Part shown: piece after piece, positions 20,364 through 30,269 of the stretch | Position numbering within the stretch: the stretch's first letter is position 1 | Layout of the letters: each line of letters begins with the position of its first letter | Assembly (NCBI GenBank): GCA_009602725.1 | Contig: WELB01000017.1 | Coordinates: forward strand, 562,599 to 594,935 | DNA from: Spirogloea muscicola | Taxonomy: Eukaryota; Streptophyta; Zygnematophyceae; Spirogloeales; Spirogloeaceae | Direction: 5' to 3' | Length of the DNA stretch: 32,337 nucleotides | Notes under the pieces: model-generated | Told to the model about the DNA's origin: nothing | The model's input: the letters and a program-made list of their open reading frames with translations, nothing else | The model's database searches: none | Made by a program: the position numbers and the translations under genes

Positions 20364-21359
20364 GTCCTGAAATCCAGTTTCATCAGAGGTCCAAGGGGCC
20401 TTCCTACATCCAGATCTTCCTGCACCTAGTCGTCAATGTGTTGAGAAGTGCCTCAGCTTGATCACTATGCTCCCTCAAGTTAGGTGCTTGTATAAATTAA
20501 ATTGTTGTAGGAACCACAAAGTCACCCCACATTTGGGGTCAGAATTAAAAAAATTAAGTAAAATCCCCATCACTAGTTTCCTGTACACGACCCTATACTA
20601 CTTGCTCACTCTTACGAGTTACTACATTCACCAGCAATTATCATACCCATAACCTGCACCTGTGAGATATTCCCAGATTCTTTCTTGCTGACACTTACAA
20701 TCTGTAGACATTCCAGCCAGATGTTGATCACTCCTGACACCTGGATTAGAGGATGCCACACCTCGTCGCCGAGGGACCCTTAAGATTGTATTGGAGGTGG
20801 TGCTTCCATGGCCCTAGCCATGTCCACTCTGGCAAATAAGGGCACATCCAGCTTGAGATTCTTTTGCAGAGTCACAATTCTTACTGTAGTGGACAACCAC
20901 CGCATACATGCAAAGGCTTCCTGAATTGATCCTCAAGGCATTGTGTGCAAGTAGTCTGGGTTGTGCAGCTGCAAATGACATTCAATCTTTCCAGTCTTTT
21001 CAACGGATGTGCACCAAGTGCCTGAAGAGCAAGATGTTACTTTGTTGAGCTAGCTTCATGGGCCTGCTAATACCATTATGATGAATGTGAGCATCACTGC
21101 CTGGCCGTGTGGCCAATGTCCACTTGTTTAAGTCAAGCCAGGACTTGTGATGCCAATGAAATGAGGGTCAACAAGAAGTCCTCCATCAACGCAGCAGCCT
21201 CACCCTGCTTTCAAGACCTTACTGTGACTGTGCGCTTGTTGACCTCCTAGCATATAGCAGACCAGCAGTTTTGACATCTTTGATGCCATCGGCATACAGT
21301 CAGTGTGCAGTCTTGGTGAAAGATGTACGTACGTCGTTGAGCTTCAACATATAATGTAC
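20364..21359. other. Convergent intergenic region with an AT-rich island
   Basis: No gene recognised between the USP and HAD genes, which converge here. About 20485-20655 is clearly more AT-rich than its surroundings and holds a small perfect hairpin ACCCCA-catt-TGGGGT at 20524-20539. The rest is unremarkable. Confidence 0.45.
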
Positions 21360-23300
21360 CTAATCTAGCTGGAGGATTGCAGCCTGCACATGGAGAGCAT
21401 GCTCCACCTCGGCCCAATCTTTCACACGTCCAATGAGTGGATGCTTTGGCCCACACTCTGTCTTGCTCCACGCATAGTCGAGATTCCAGTCAAAGAGGAG
21501 GGCTCGGATGCCATGCTCAGCACACTCCACCGCATACCTTGGATTGTCATCAATGATTACGTCGATCCCAAGGGACCTGTTTGGAGAAGCCAAAGTGTCA
21601 AAAGGAAGAGCCTGAGCAATACTGCGACTCCTGTCACAGTCCTGCTCAGAGACACTTGACCATAATGCTCACTTCCACAAGATCTAACAATAATCAACAA
21701 GAAGCTGATCACTACGTACATCTTCTCTTAAATGACAATGACACCAAGTCTCACTGCACTGGGCAGCATTGAGACTTGGTGTTACTATGGCCAACTGAGC
21801 AAGTCATTGAGCAATAAGTAAGCAGAGGACATACTTGCAAATGTCTGACTTAGGCCTTGCCACACCCTCCAGAGCAAAGTGATTACCGAAGTGGACAGCA
21901 TCAAATGTCTGGGGGAAGTGTTTATTCAGCCACTCCAGGGTGGGCTGTCTGATCACGTGCTGCCTGGACCTGCCATTGAAGAAGGAGTGGCTGGGTGTCA
22001 CATCTACGCATCTGGAACCAGCTGCGCCTAAAGACCTAGCGAATGATGCGACAAATACCTAGCTCAAGATGCAGCAATGCAGTTTTCATGACAGTAGAGT
22101 GCGCACTGCTTACGTGACAACAGTCAACTGGCAGTAGGACGACAATCTCTGAAGCGCCTCACGCGCGCCAGGAATAGGTGGGATGCCATTGTTGAAGTGG
22201 TCCGACTCAAAGAATGCGTGAACCCGGTGGTTGGCTGCCAATTGCAGACAGAGCTGGCAATCAAAGAGAGCAAAAGCTTGCGTTGCAGAGAATTGCTGAG
22301 CAGAGCAAGACAGTCAATATTTGTTGTTGCAAGAGAGCTGTCTTTTGGCCAGAGCTGTCATTGAGTTACAAATCTAGGGCAACCCACCCTCCGCTTGAGT
22401 GCAGTCCCAGATCTGGCAAACCAGGCCAATTGACAATAGGTGCGCCAAAGGTTTCAGTAAGAAATGGTTATGAAGAGCTGGACTACTACTTCTACATGCC
22501 TTTTGACTCTCAACAGCGGAGAGCTCAAACCAAGGTATCTAAGCTGAGGGTATCTTGCACAATTCAATACAGCGATGCAATTGCAAAATGCAAATGGCCA
22601 GATCTACCAGAGCAGCCTATCGAAGCCAAGTTCTGTTCCTGAAGGGCTCCTTTAAGAAGGACCTAGTTTTTTGTAGCTCACGCAAATGCAGGAATCCCTC
22701 ACCTTCATGAAGTCGTAAACATGGAACTCTGACAGGTCATGCTCAACATTGTAGGCCTCAGCGGTGAATGCATTCAACGTCGACAGGAAGCTCCCAAGCA
22801 CTGCCATCGGGCCACAGCCCACCGAGAGCAGTCAAAACCCCTGACTGATACTGGCCAGCTGGGCTCCGGGCACACCATCCACCGCTCTGGACTGGGCGCT
22901 TGCACACAGGTAGGTACACAGCTCACTGCACGGTCGGAGCTAGGACAGTGGAGGCCAGTCGTGCTGCCGCACCTTCGTCGACGTCCACGGCCACGTGCAG
23001 CTTCCGCGCGGCAGCCGGCTGGTGTCCCGGACGGGACACAACAGCGAACAGGAGCTCGCCGGCCGCGGCCGCCGCGGCACCGGCAGCCTCGTCGGCGCCG
23101 TGCGAGGGGGCGGACGCCGGCGTGTCGGGGCGGGCCGTGAAGGACGACGGCGCCGGCGCGGGGGGCGCCAGGCGCTCGGTGTCGGCGCGCCTCGCAATGG
23201 CGACGGCGGCGCAGAGAGGCTCGAGTCGTGGTGCTGGGACTGAGCCGACGACCCGGCCGCGGCGGCCGTCGCCGCTGCTGCGGCGCGTCGCAGGCGGCTC
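21360..23300 (-). CDS. HAD-superfamily hydrolase, plant/algal nucleotidase-like (5'(3')-deoxyribonucleotidase-like fold), N-terminus unresolved
   Basis: Minus-strand exons 23300(open)-22973, 22800-22703, 22253-22114, 21969-21835, 21576-21360 (TAG) join in phase. HAD motif I is HVAVDVDEVLGSF, with both catalytic aspartates. Cap region: LSEFHVYDFMK and VHAFFESDHFNNGIPPIPGA. Motif II is VVTSRQHVIR and motif III lysine is in RPKSDICK. Motif IV is IIDDNPRYAVECAEHGIRAL, followed by LLFDWNLDYAWSKT. The arrangement matches an uncharacterised conserved plant HAD protein, a probable Mg-dependent phosphatase. Exon 1 is Ala/Pro-rich before VDVDE, possibly an organelle-targeting region, but its frame has no ATG down to a TGA at 23303-23301. 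The start therefore lies in an unseen upstream exon or a frameshift exists in the GC-rich part. Substrate cannot be predicted. Confidence 0.85.
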
Positions 23301-23624
23301 TCATCGCCGCCGCCGCCGTCGCGGCCGCTCCGGCGGCCGAGACGCCCCCGCACATCTGGCCAGGAACCCGACGGACTCGATTGCGCAGCCGCCGCCGCCG
23401 CCGGTTGCAACAATGGATTTGTCAATCCGCGCGCATCCGCAGGGGCACTGACGGCTGAGGCCGCCAGCTGCTGCGGGTGCGCCGCGCCGCTCCGGCAGCC
23501 GGATCGAGGGCGCCGCCGCGAATGCCACGGCAGCGGGCCCCCGCCGCCGCCGCCGTCGCCGCCGCCGCCGGCGTCGGAGGGCGGGAGCGGCGGGAGTTGG
23601 TCAGCTGGGCCGCTTTGCGCCTAA
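23301..23624. other. GC-rich low-complexity region upstream of the HAD gene
   Basis: Very GC-rich with CCG/GCC triplet runs, for example near 23535-23575. It probably holds the promoter, 5' UTR or first exon of the HAD gene. A minus frame beginning at a GTG near 23528 looks transit-peptide-like (Ala/Ser/Arg-rich) but ends in TGA at 23301. Confidence 0.4.
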
Positions 23625-24550
23625 GGTGACAGTGTGACGTTAGAACCCACGGTTGAGCACATACAGATTCAAGTCTTTTGTAATCGAGGAGGCGGGCTGG
23701 CACCCCCGTCTCGGACGGACGCCGGGGTCGTTGTCGAGGCGCCTTCTCGACGGGGCCGGTGGCGGCAGTGGCCGGCAACGGGCGGCCGAGCGACGCCAGG
23801 CGGGCGGCCGCAGAGGCGGCTTCTGGTGGCCCGACGCCCGTCAAGGTAGAGAAGAGAAGGCGCGCGGTGCGTATGAAATGAAAGGGAGGCTGATTCAGGC
23901 CAATACATAATTCAAATGGAAGGAAGAATAAGAATAAAAAAACTCTACAATTGACAGCAATGGCCGTGAGAGGCCAGCCCAAAGGAATCGACAAGGTCTG
24001 AAAGGGCTGGCCGTGCTCAGGTAAAGTGGCTCTCTCAAAGGGGGCCAAGAAAGAAAGTGCTCGCCCAGGGAGAAGAGAGGTTGGCAAAGCCAGCTCCCCA
24101 AAGAAAAAACTAGAGGACAATGTCCAAAGCCAAAAGAAGATGGTGCCGGAAAAGGACTACACTACAAAACAGGACGATGCAGAAGTAAGCTCAATATTAG
24201 CGAGTGAGCAACATCAAATCAGAGTAGCTCGCTGCAGGGAAAGAGGCACTCCGCCGGGAGACCCAGAGGCAGCAGCCATGGCACGGCCTGCTCGCATGCG
24301 GACGGCGTAGGCTAGGGAAGTGCTCGCCCATAGAGAAGAGAGGCTGGCAAAGCCAGCCCTTTAAAAAGGACAATGTCCAAAGCCAAAGAAAGAGGAGCCG
24401 GAAAAAGGACTACAAACAGAACACTGCAGAACACGTAGACGAGGCAGGGGGAAGCAGGAAAAGCGCGGCCAGATTGACTGGTGGCTGGGAAAGGCCAGCC
24501 CAAAGGAATGGACAAGGTCTGAGGGAGCCTGAGTGCGAACGACTAGGACT
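23625..24550 (-). mobile_element. Mosaic of retrotransposon ORF ends and 3' UTRs
   Basis: Minus-oriented blocks: ORF-end remnant near 23640 (CCCACGGTTGAGCAC), 3' UTR core at 23853-23910 (GAAGGCGCGCGGTGCGTATG), and a second ORF end at 24180-24310 encoding GRAMAAASGSPGGVPLSL. Hairpins of the GGCTGG/CCAGCC type lie at 24079-24096, 24342-24358 and 24483-24500. A GC-rich segment (about 23690-23840) interrupts the first tail. Confidence 0.7.
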
Positions 24551-24765
24551 AAGACATAAGGGCGAGCAGCCCGGCTTCAACGTCGCCGGGTCCCTCGCTC
24601 AGGTGTTCCGTATGCGTTTGGCCGTCTCGCTGCAGCGGTCCCTTGCCTTCGCGGTTCACTTGCGCGCAGGCCGAGCTTTGGCAGCGGCCTCCGGCTTCCG
24701 TCAGGGCGATGTCTTTCCGCCAGCTAGCTGCATCTCTTGACTAGAGGTTACTGAGCGTTCCCTGC
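24551..24765 (+). mobile_element. Retrotransposon subfamily 2 C-terminus, plus strand
   Basis: Plus frame reads GFNVAGSLAQVFRMRLAV, SLQRSLAFAVHLRAGRAL and AAASGFRQGDVFPPAS, then decays before the terminal RGY-stop (GAGGTTACTGAG near 24745). It faces the minus copy that begins at 24785. Confidence 0.82.
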
Positions 24766-24784
24766 CTGATGTCTTAGGAAGCTC

Positions 24785-25350
24785 AGTACCCACGAGTGAG
24801 CAACATCAGGTCTGAGTAGCTCGCCGCAGGGAGTGGCACTCACTCCGCCGAGACCCAGAGGCGGCGGCCAGCACGGCCTGCTCGCGTGTGGACGGCGTGG
24901 GCAAGGGAGCGTTGAAACGATACCGCCAGGCGCATGCGGAAGACTTGGGCGAGCGAACCGGCGGCGTTGAAGCCGGGCAGCGCTCCTGGCAGACCCGGCC
25001 GCCGATCAATGGCCTGACCGGCAAGCCGCTGGAGGAGATCCAGCCAGCGGCTGCCGAACGCCCCATCAATCGCCAGGGCCGCGAATGCATCACCAACCGG
25101 GTGGGCGGCATATTTCGCTCCTTCCCCCGGGCCGCCTGGCCGACCGCGTGCCCTGCAAAAACGACGCCGATCTGGTGGGATTGGCGGAGTCGATGAGGTC
25201 GCTTGACACCACATCGGCGATGATGCGGGGACCGCCGCCGGGCGGGATGGCGACCAGGTCGGCGCGTCGGGTATGGGGCTGGCCGTCCGCGCCCAGCTGG
25301 ATGGGCATTATTGTGGAGTTCTCCACAGCCACCTTGAAGCCAGCCTCCTT
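24785..25350 (-). mobile_element. Retrotransposon subfamily 2: longest RLE-like region
   Basis: Minus strand, 5'-3': FKVAVENSTIMPIQLGADGQ, then HTRRADLVAIPPGGGPRIIA, DVVSSDLIDSANPTRSA. After a frameshift come GAKYAAHPVGDAFAALAI, GSRWLDLLQRLAGQA, GFNAAGSLAQVFRMRL, and AVSFQRSLAHAVHTRAG. The acidic residues (Glu in VEN, Asp in RRAD, Asp in IIADV) with a following KY resemble the restriction-like endonuclease core of RLE-type non-LTR elements. The break between RSA and AKYA makes the copy non-functional. Confidence 0.82.
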
Positions 25351-25365
25351 ACAACCCCCTGCATG

Positions 25366-25680
25366 CCATCTCGCATATTATAGAATGCGGCTCTCACTTA
25401 ATTTGCAGCGCTCGCAAGCATTGGCTCTTCATCAACGTGCAGGGCACGCTCTAAGTCAGGCCTCCGGCTTTCGTGGCGGCGCTCCAGCTCCCCAAGTTAG
25501 CTTGTCGGATTAGTTTGTGCTCACCTGTGGGTACTGTCACCTTAGGCACCTGAATTTCGGTCTCCGTATTATGTAGTCCTGTTTAGTTTGCCCTAGACTC
25601 TGCCTGAACAATGTATCGGCTTGAATTGGCCTCCATTTGATTTCATGCGCCCTGCGCGCCTTCTCTAGCAGGAGATCGTG
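25366..25680 (+). mobile_element. Retrotransposon subfamily 1: ORF end and 3' UTR, plus strand
   Basis: Starts AYYRMRLSLNLQRSQALALH, continues QRAGHALSQASGFRGGAPAP and VSLSD. A 3' UTR follows that matches 15815-15955 in reverse (CTCCGTATTATGTAG, GACTCTGCCTGAACAATGTA, CGCGCCTTCTC). It is the mirror image of the copy broken by the assembly gap. Confidence 0.85.
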
Positions 25681-26235
25681 GGAAGCGGTCCGCTCGCCCC
25701 TCGCAATGGAACATATACGCAGCCAGCTCCGCATGGTCAGCGTGACGGGCACCGAACTCGCACTGAGTGACGCCCACGAGGAAGGGAGGGAGGAGGCCCA
25801 AAAAAGGGAGCATTGGAACGAGACCGCCAGGCGCATACGGAGTACCTGGGCGAGCGAACTGGCGGCGTTAAAGCCGGGCATCGCCCCTGGCAGACCCGGC
25901 CGCCGATCACTGGCCTGACGGGCAAGCCGCTGGAGGAGATCCAGCCAGCGGCTGCCGAAAGCCCCCGTGTACATCTCATCGCCAGGGGTGCGAGATCATC
26001 ACCAACAGGGTGATCAGCGTATTGTGCTCGTTGCCTCGGGCCGCCAGGCCGACGGCGTGCCTGCCGTCGACGCCGATCTGGTGAGATCGGCGGAATCGAC
26101 GCAGTCAGTTGTAACCACATCGGCGATGCTGCGGGGACGTCGGCGGGCGGGATGGCGACCAGGTCGGCGCGTCGGGTGTGGAACTGGCCGTCCGCACCCT
26201 GCTGGATGGGCATTACTAAGGTATTTTCCACTTTC
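25681..26235 (-). mobile_element. Retrotransposon subfamily 2: RLE-like region, frameshifted copy
   Basis: Minus strand reads VENTLVMPIQQGADGQF, HTRRADLVAIPPADVP, RAQYADHPVGDDLAPLA, then in another frame GAFGSRWLDLLQRLARQA and GFNAASSLAQVLRMRL. Its left end (25681-25812) is homologous, in reverse, to 32005-32160, the segment carrying the Cys/His finger. Confidence 0.8.
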
Positions 26236-26480
26236 TGGCCTTCTTCTTTTCTGGCCGTGCTCTCGCTGCAGCCTCTGGCTTTCGCCAAGGGGATTGCTTT
26301 CCGGCAGCTAGTCTGTCGGATTTGAGGCTCCTCACTCGTCGCTACTGAGTGGTCCATCCTCCTCCCGTTTGGCATAGCGCTTTAGGCCCCTCCGTCATTT
26401 GGCCCTTTTGAGCCTTTGTCAATTCTTTTCGGGCTGGCATTTCACTGGCCCTTGCCCCCATCAGGAGAGCCAGTTCTTCT
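26236..26480 (+). mobile_element. Retrotransposon ORF end and 3' UTR, plus strand
   Basis: Encodes AGRALAAASGFRQGDCFPAA, SLSDLRLLTRRY and TGA at about 26346. The 3' UTR follows with CTTTGTCAATTCTTTTCGGG leading into a weak version of the hairpin at 26431-26450. Confidence 0.78.
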
Positions 26481-26499
26481 TCCCCACGGCCACCTTGAA

Positions 26500-26745
26500 G
26501 GCAAGGAGAGAAGGCGCGCGGGGCGCATGAATTGAAAGGGAGGCCAATTCAAGCCAATACATTTGTTCAGGCAGAGTCGAGTGCAGACTAAACAATGCTA
26601 CATAATACGGAGACCTAATCTAAGGTACCTAAGATGAAAGGGCGAACAGCCGGTACAAAGACAATTGACAAGGTCCGAAGTGGCCAAAAGCGGCGTTAGA
26701 AAGCTTGGATAGGATGGATGACTCAGTTACCACGAGTGAGGAGCC
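26500..26745 (-). mobile_element. Retrotransposon 3' UTR and ORF-end remnant, minus strand
   Basis: 26508-26635 is nearly identical to 15826-15955 (GAAGGCGCGCGGGGCGCATG, AAACAATGCTACATAATACG, CTAAGGTACCTAAGATGA). Right of it only CAGTTACCACGAGTGAGGAG, the reversed end of an ORF, remains near 26724. Confidence 0.8.
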
Positions 26746-26789
26746 ACAGAACTGAAAGAAAGAAGCGCATTGCTGGCCCCTTCGGACTA

Positions 26790-27010
26790 TGTTCTTCTTT
26801 TCGGCAGCTTTATTCTTTTGGCTTTGGACATTGTTCCATCTTTTTGGGCTGGCTTTGTCAGCCCCTCTTCTTTATGGGCGAGCACTTGCTTTCGTGCTTC
26901 TAGCTCGAAAGTTTGTTAAGTTTGCCCTAGACTCTTGCCAGAACAATGTATCGACTTGAACTGGCCTCCATTTCATCTCATGCGCCCCGCGCGCCTTCTC
27001 TCTTTCTAGC
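26790..27010 (+). mobile_element. Retrotransposon 3' UTR, plus strand, just upstream of the SCI1-like gene
   Basis: Has the hairpin GGGCTG-gctttgt-CAGCCC at 26846-26864 and GGGCGAGC. It ends with the conserved tail (AACAATGTATCGACTTGAAC, CATGCGCCCCGCGCGCCTTC). It ends about 200 bases before the ATG of the next gene and may form part of its promoter. Confidence 0.8.
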
Positions 27011-27223
27011 AGCTAAGTTCTCTGCAGCAGTAGCTTGCCCAGCACGCCCGGCCCGCTCGTCGCATCGCAAGGCGGGCAACGCTGCGCGGGCTCTCTGGCG
27101 GCGGCGGCGGCGGCGGCGGGCGACGACTACCACGGGGAGCGAGTCACAACCGGCGCACATCCGGCCGCCCTCTGGTTGTCACCCGCGCCTGGTCGGACAG
27201 CCGGCTCAGTGGTCGCTATTGGT

Positions 27224-29386
27224 ATGGAAGAGCGATCAGCGGAAGCATCCGCTGCGCCCGCTGGGATGAGCTCCTCGGAGGAGGACCGGGGCCACCGCCG
27301 GCGCCGGCACCGCTCTGCGCACGACGACGGCCTCGTCAAGCGGCGGAGAGCGAAAGGAGGCGAGGACGCAGCTCCTGCGCAAGAAGAACAGTCGCCGCCG
27401 GCCGCGGCCAGAAAGCGCAGAAGGGAGCGCGAGAAGACGAGCGATGGATCGGGCAGCGAAGGCAGCGCGAGCGGTGGCAGCAGCAGTGGGAGCGAGAGCT
27501 CCTCCGAAGGTGCTGTCTTGTGTCGTGGCGCTGCCGCAAGCGTCTGCCACATACATCACCCACGCCTGTCAGTCTGCCGAGCGCCCAGAGTTCTCTAACC
27601 ACCGCTGCAGCTGTTGCTCGCTGCCAATTCTACTCTGTAGTAGCTAAAAATAAGTAATGCTGACTAATACTGATTGGTGCACCGCATGGTCAGATTCTGG
27701 CAACTGCAGCCAGTACCTTTGAGTCTTGGCAATCTCTCTGGGTTCAGGGTTAGGATTTAGGGTTTAGGGTAATGTTACAGACTAGGAATGACTGGATTGC
27801 CGGTTTACCCTGCTTCTGAATTGAAGCTGGAGGATTAGTAAGAATGCTCAAGTACAGACCTGTGCTGCTGCTCTCTTGTGTCACAAAGATGAGAAGCGAA
27901 AGAAGCGAAAGAAGGATGAGAGACGACGAAGGAGGAGGGAAGAGAAGGAGGAGCGTAGAAGGAGGAGGAGTAAAAAGGAGGAGGACAGAAGCAGCGGAAA
28001 GAAGGTCAAGAAAGCTGACAAGCATCTAAAGAAGGATAAGGAAAAGCTACGTCTGCTTGGAGAGGCCAAAAAGTTCCTGCTAGGTAAGCGTCCTCAGTGG
28101 CTTGCTAGCCTTTTGTGAAGCAGGACTTGTGCACAACACATTCTAGGTGTATTGTATCTACCTTAAATACGGCTTTCCATGCAGGTATCATCAAGTTCAC
28201 AAGAGCTGCTATGTCGCCGTTGAGGTGCTCTAGAATTGTGGACGGAGGTGCGTATTACTTTTATCAAAACAGGTGTTCTTCCATGCGCTTATGTTGCCTC
28301 CTCCTGCCTGCTCAGATCATCAAGCTGAGCTTTCATCAAAGAGAGAACCTAGTCTCCCTTCTGTGGATCCAACAAAGGTATGACTGCTGACCCCAGCTTT
28401 TAGTGGCGGAAAATAATTGAAGGAGCCAACTTCAGGAATACATCAGCTGTTAATGGAGGTTGCCCTTTTTGTCTGCTCCTGCAGATTGAGAAAATTGCCG
28501 AGGACGACTATTTCATCAAGAATGCCGAATTTTCGACCTGGTTAAAAGAAGGTCGTGGCGTATACTTCTCAGACCTGTCCTCGGAGCAGACGCACAACCT
28601 TTTTCAAACTTTCACGACTCTCTGGAACTCTGGCCACCTGCCAGTGAAGTACTATGAAGGCATCGAGAAGGCACCACGTACAGCACATGCTTGGGCTATC
28701 AGAGGCAGAGGAGACAGTGGTGCACTTGGTAGGCTGATGATCACAACTGAAGCTCTGCAATTGCAGTAGGATTTAACTGTCCTGGAGATTAAGGTGTGCA
28801 GTTCTGTCTTGCACTGACCTTCAAGTGGATACTTCACCCTCTCTGCAGATGCTGCTGAGGAGGAAGATGGCAAGTTGGCCCAGAGGACATTTGATAAACG
28901 GGAGAGGAAGAAGGTGCAGAAGGAACACAATGTATCCATGGATGAGCTCCTGCCCAAGGCGACAGGAAGGGAAGCCCTGCTGGAGAAGAAAGCAATCCGA
29001 AGGGAGCAGTCCCGTGCCAGAGATGTGAGCCCAGAGCTCATGCGTGAGAAAGATCTGCTTGGCGGTGGCGATGACTTCCAGGCCAGGTACACTCCTGGAC
29101 ACTGTTGACGTGCCATCCATTTGTCAGCAGGCCAGCTTCTGAGCTGGCAAGTTACAGTTGCTTCTCGGTGGTCAGGCATTGAGAGGTCTGAATGGACTTC
29201 TTAACTCGCAGACTGGCACGAGAGAGGGCATGGCGGGAGAAGAAGGCTTCACAGAAGGTGGAAGCTTTGCAATCAAAGCAGGCAGATTTTCGAGACAAAG
29301 AGTCTGCCAAGATGGACATATTCAAGAGCATGGTGAATGCAGCCGGAGGCAGGATTGTGATACCAAAGCGAGCAAACCCTGGATGA
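27224..29386 (+). CDS. SCI1-like (style cell-cycle inhibitor 1-like) lysine/arginine-rich nuclear protein, six exons
   Basis: Exons 27224-27509, 27889-28083, 28316-28377, 28485-28728, 28849-29086, 29212-29386 (TGA) join in phase to 399 residues. Residues 1-95 are a disordered Ser/Glu/Arg region. Residues 96-160 form a highly charged Lys/Arg/Glu helix with nuclear-localisation-like clusters. Next comes the SCI1 core: AEDDYFIKNAEFSTWLKEG, YFSDLSSEQTHNLFQTF, LWNSGHLPVKYYEGI, PRTAHAWAI. The C-terminal third (LLPKATGREALLEKKAIRRE, LLGGGDDFQA, LARERAWREKK) is a second conserved block. From memory it also occurs in fungal/algal homologues, but not in the short land-plant SCI1. Plant SCI1 is a nuclear inhibitor of cell proliferation in the pistil; the basic/RS-like composition suggests RNA or spliceosome association here (inference). 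Intron 1 holds the telomere-like repeats. Confidence 0.83.
27743..27771 (+). repeat. Interstitial telomere-like repeat, TTTAGGG type
   Basis: Two perfect TTTAGGG units at 27756-27769, preceded by degenerate GGGTTCAGGG and TTAGGA units, inside intron 1 of the SCI1-like gene. TTTAGGG is the telomere repeat of land plants and many trebouxiophytes, unlike TTTTAGGG of Chlamydomonas. Confidence 0.75.
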
Positions 29387-29534
29387 TAGCACATCTTGGG
29401 GATAATATGTGCAACTTGCAACTTATGTTGCAGGGTGCAAGCCATTTTTCTGTAGGGTGAGCGAGGCAGTGCAGCAAGTGCGTCCCTGCAAGCCTTGCCT
29501 CGCTTACTCTTGCGACCTTCTAGGATCAAGGGTC

Positions 29535-30224
29535 ATGGTGACATTTCTAGTAGTAGCTGCATTAGCTCTTGCCCAATCCTCCATGACTGTTGTGTTTGCT
29601 CTTGCTGCAATTAGTCTGCACGCTACCCTCCATGCCCGTGGATGGTAGAATGTGTATTGCTGTGAGAGGGCGGCGCACCCCTTGTGCAGGTCAGAGGCAG
29701 GTGACCTGAGAAGCAGGGAGCTGCTGGGAGCTTTTCCACTTCTGAAGGCAACTTCGCTGGGCCCAGGTCCCACAAGCCAGACAGTAATGCAAGGTGAATA
29801 CTTCACAATGGCGAGCACCTGTGCCACCGGGAGAAGAGCTGGGGCCAGATCGCCATTGATGAGTATGGTACTTGGCTGAACAAGCAGTTCGGCTGGGGGT
29901 TAAACAAGACTCAGCCCAGTAGACGGTGAGAATGCTGCCTCTTATAAGTGGGTGGCCCCGGGACATCAGACGCATTCTAAATCTAAGGGCAACACCGCCT
30001 GCTTCCATGCCTTAGCTATGGTTGCCACTCGTCCTGGGTGCCGGTGGAAGCTGTGGAACTCTTAATCAATGTCGAATGCACCTGTATTTGCGAGAGGGGC
30101 GTTCTCCTGGTCCTTTGTAGAGGGGCAGATGCCCAGCTGGTACACGGAGTGGGAGAGAGAAGCCGAGAAGCGGGGCCTGTATATATATAGACAGAGGTTC
30201 GACATCAACAATCGCCAGCTCTAA
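29535..30224 (+). CDS. Small unrecognised gene with hydrophobic N-terminus, provisional exons
   Basis: Candidate exons: 29535-29644 (MVTFLVVAALALAQSSM, VVFALAAISLH; two hydrophobic stretches; donor TG/GTAGAA), an exon from 29690 (SEAGDLRSRELLGAFPLL), 29816-29925 (HLCHREKSWGQIAIDEYGTW, LNKQFGWGLNKT) and 30095-30224 (AFSWSFVEGQMPSWYTEWER, EAEKRGLYIYRQRFDI, TAA). The last two are joined in phase and look protein-like (Trp/Tyr-rich, mixed charge). The second exon's donor and the acceptors at 29815 and 30094 (GCGAG) are weak. I do not recognise the family. It could be a small organelle or membrane protein. It lies about 150 bases after the SCI1-like stop, same strand. Confidence 0.4.
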
Positions 30225-30269
30225 AGCTCTGGAAGTGCTGGTAGCTCAGAGTCCTTGCCCCCTTTATAG

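Noticed and set aside
22214-22642. Plus-strand 142-codon frame overlapping the HAD gene
   Set aside because: It overlaps HAD exon 3 and its preceding intron on the opposite strand and shows no family motif or splice context, although NGYEELDYYFYMPFDS looks superficially protein-like.
28185-28224. Extra exon (GIIKFTRAAMSPLR) in the SCI1-like gene
   Set aside because: It ends in a phase that does not fit the next exon; joining 28083 directly to 28316 keeps phase and gives DHQAELSSK.
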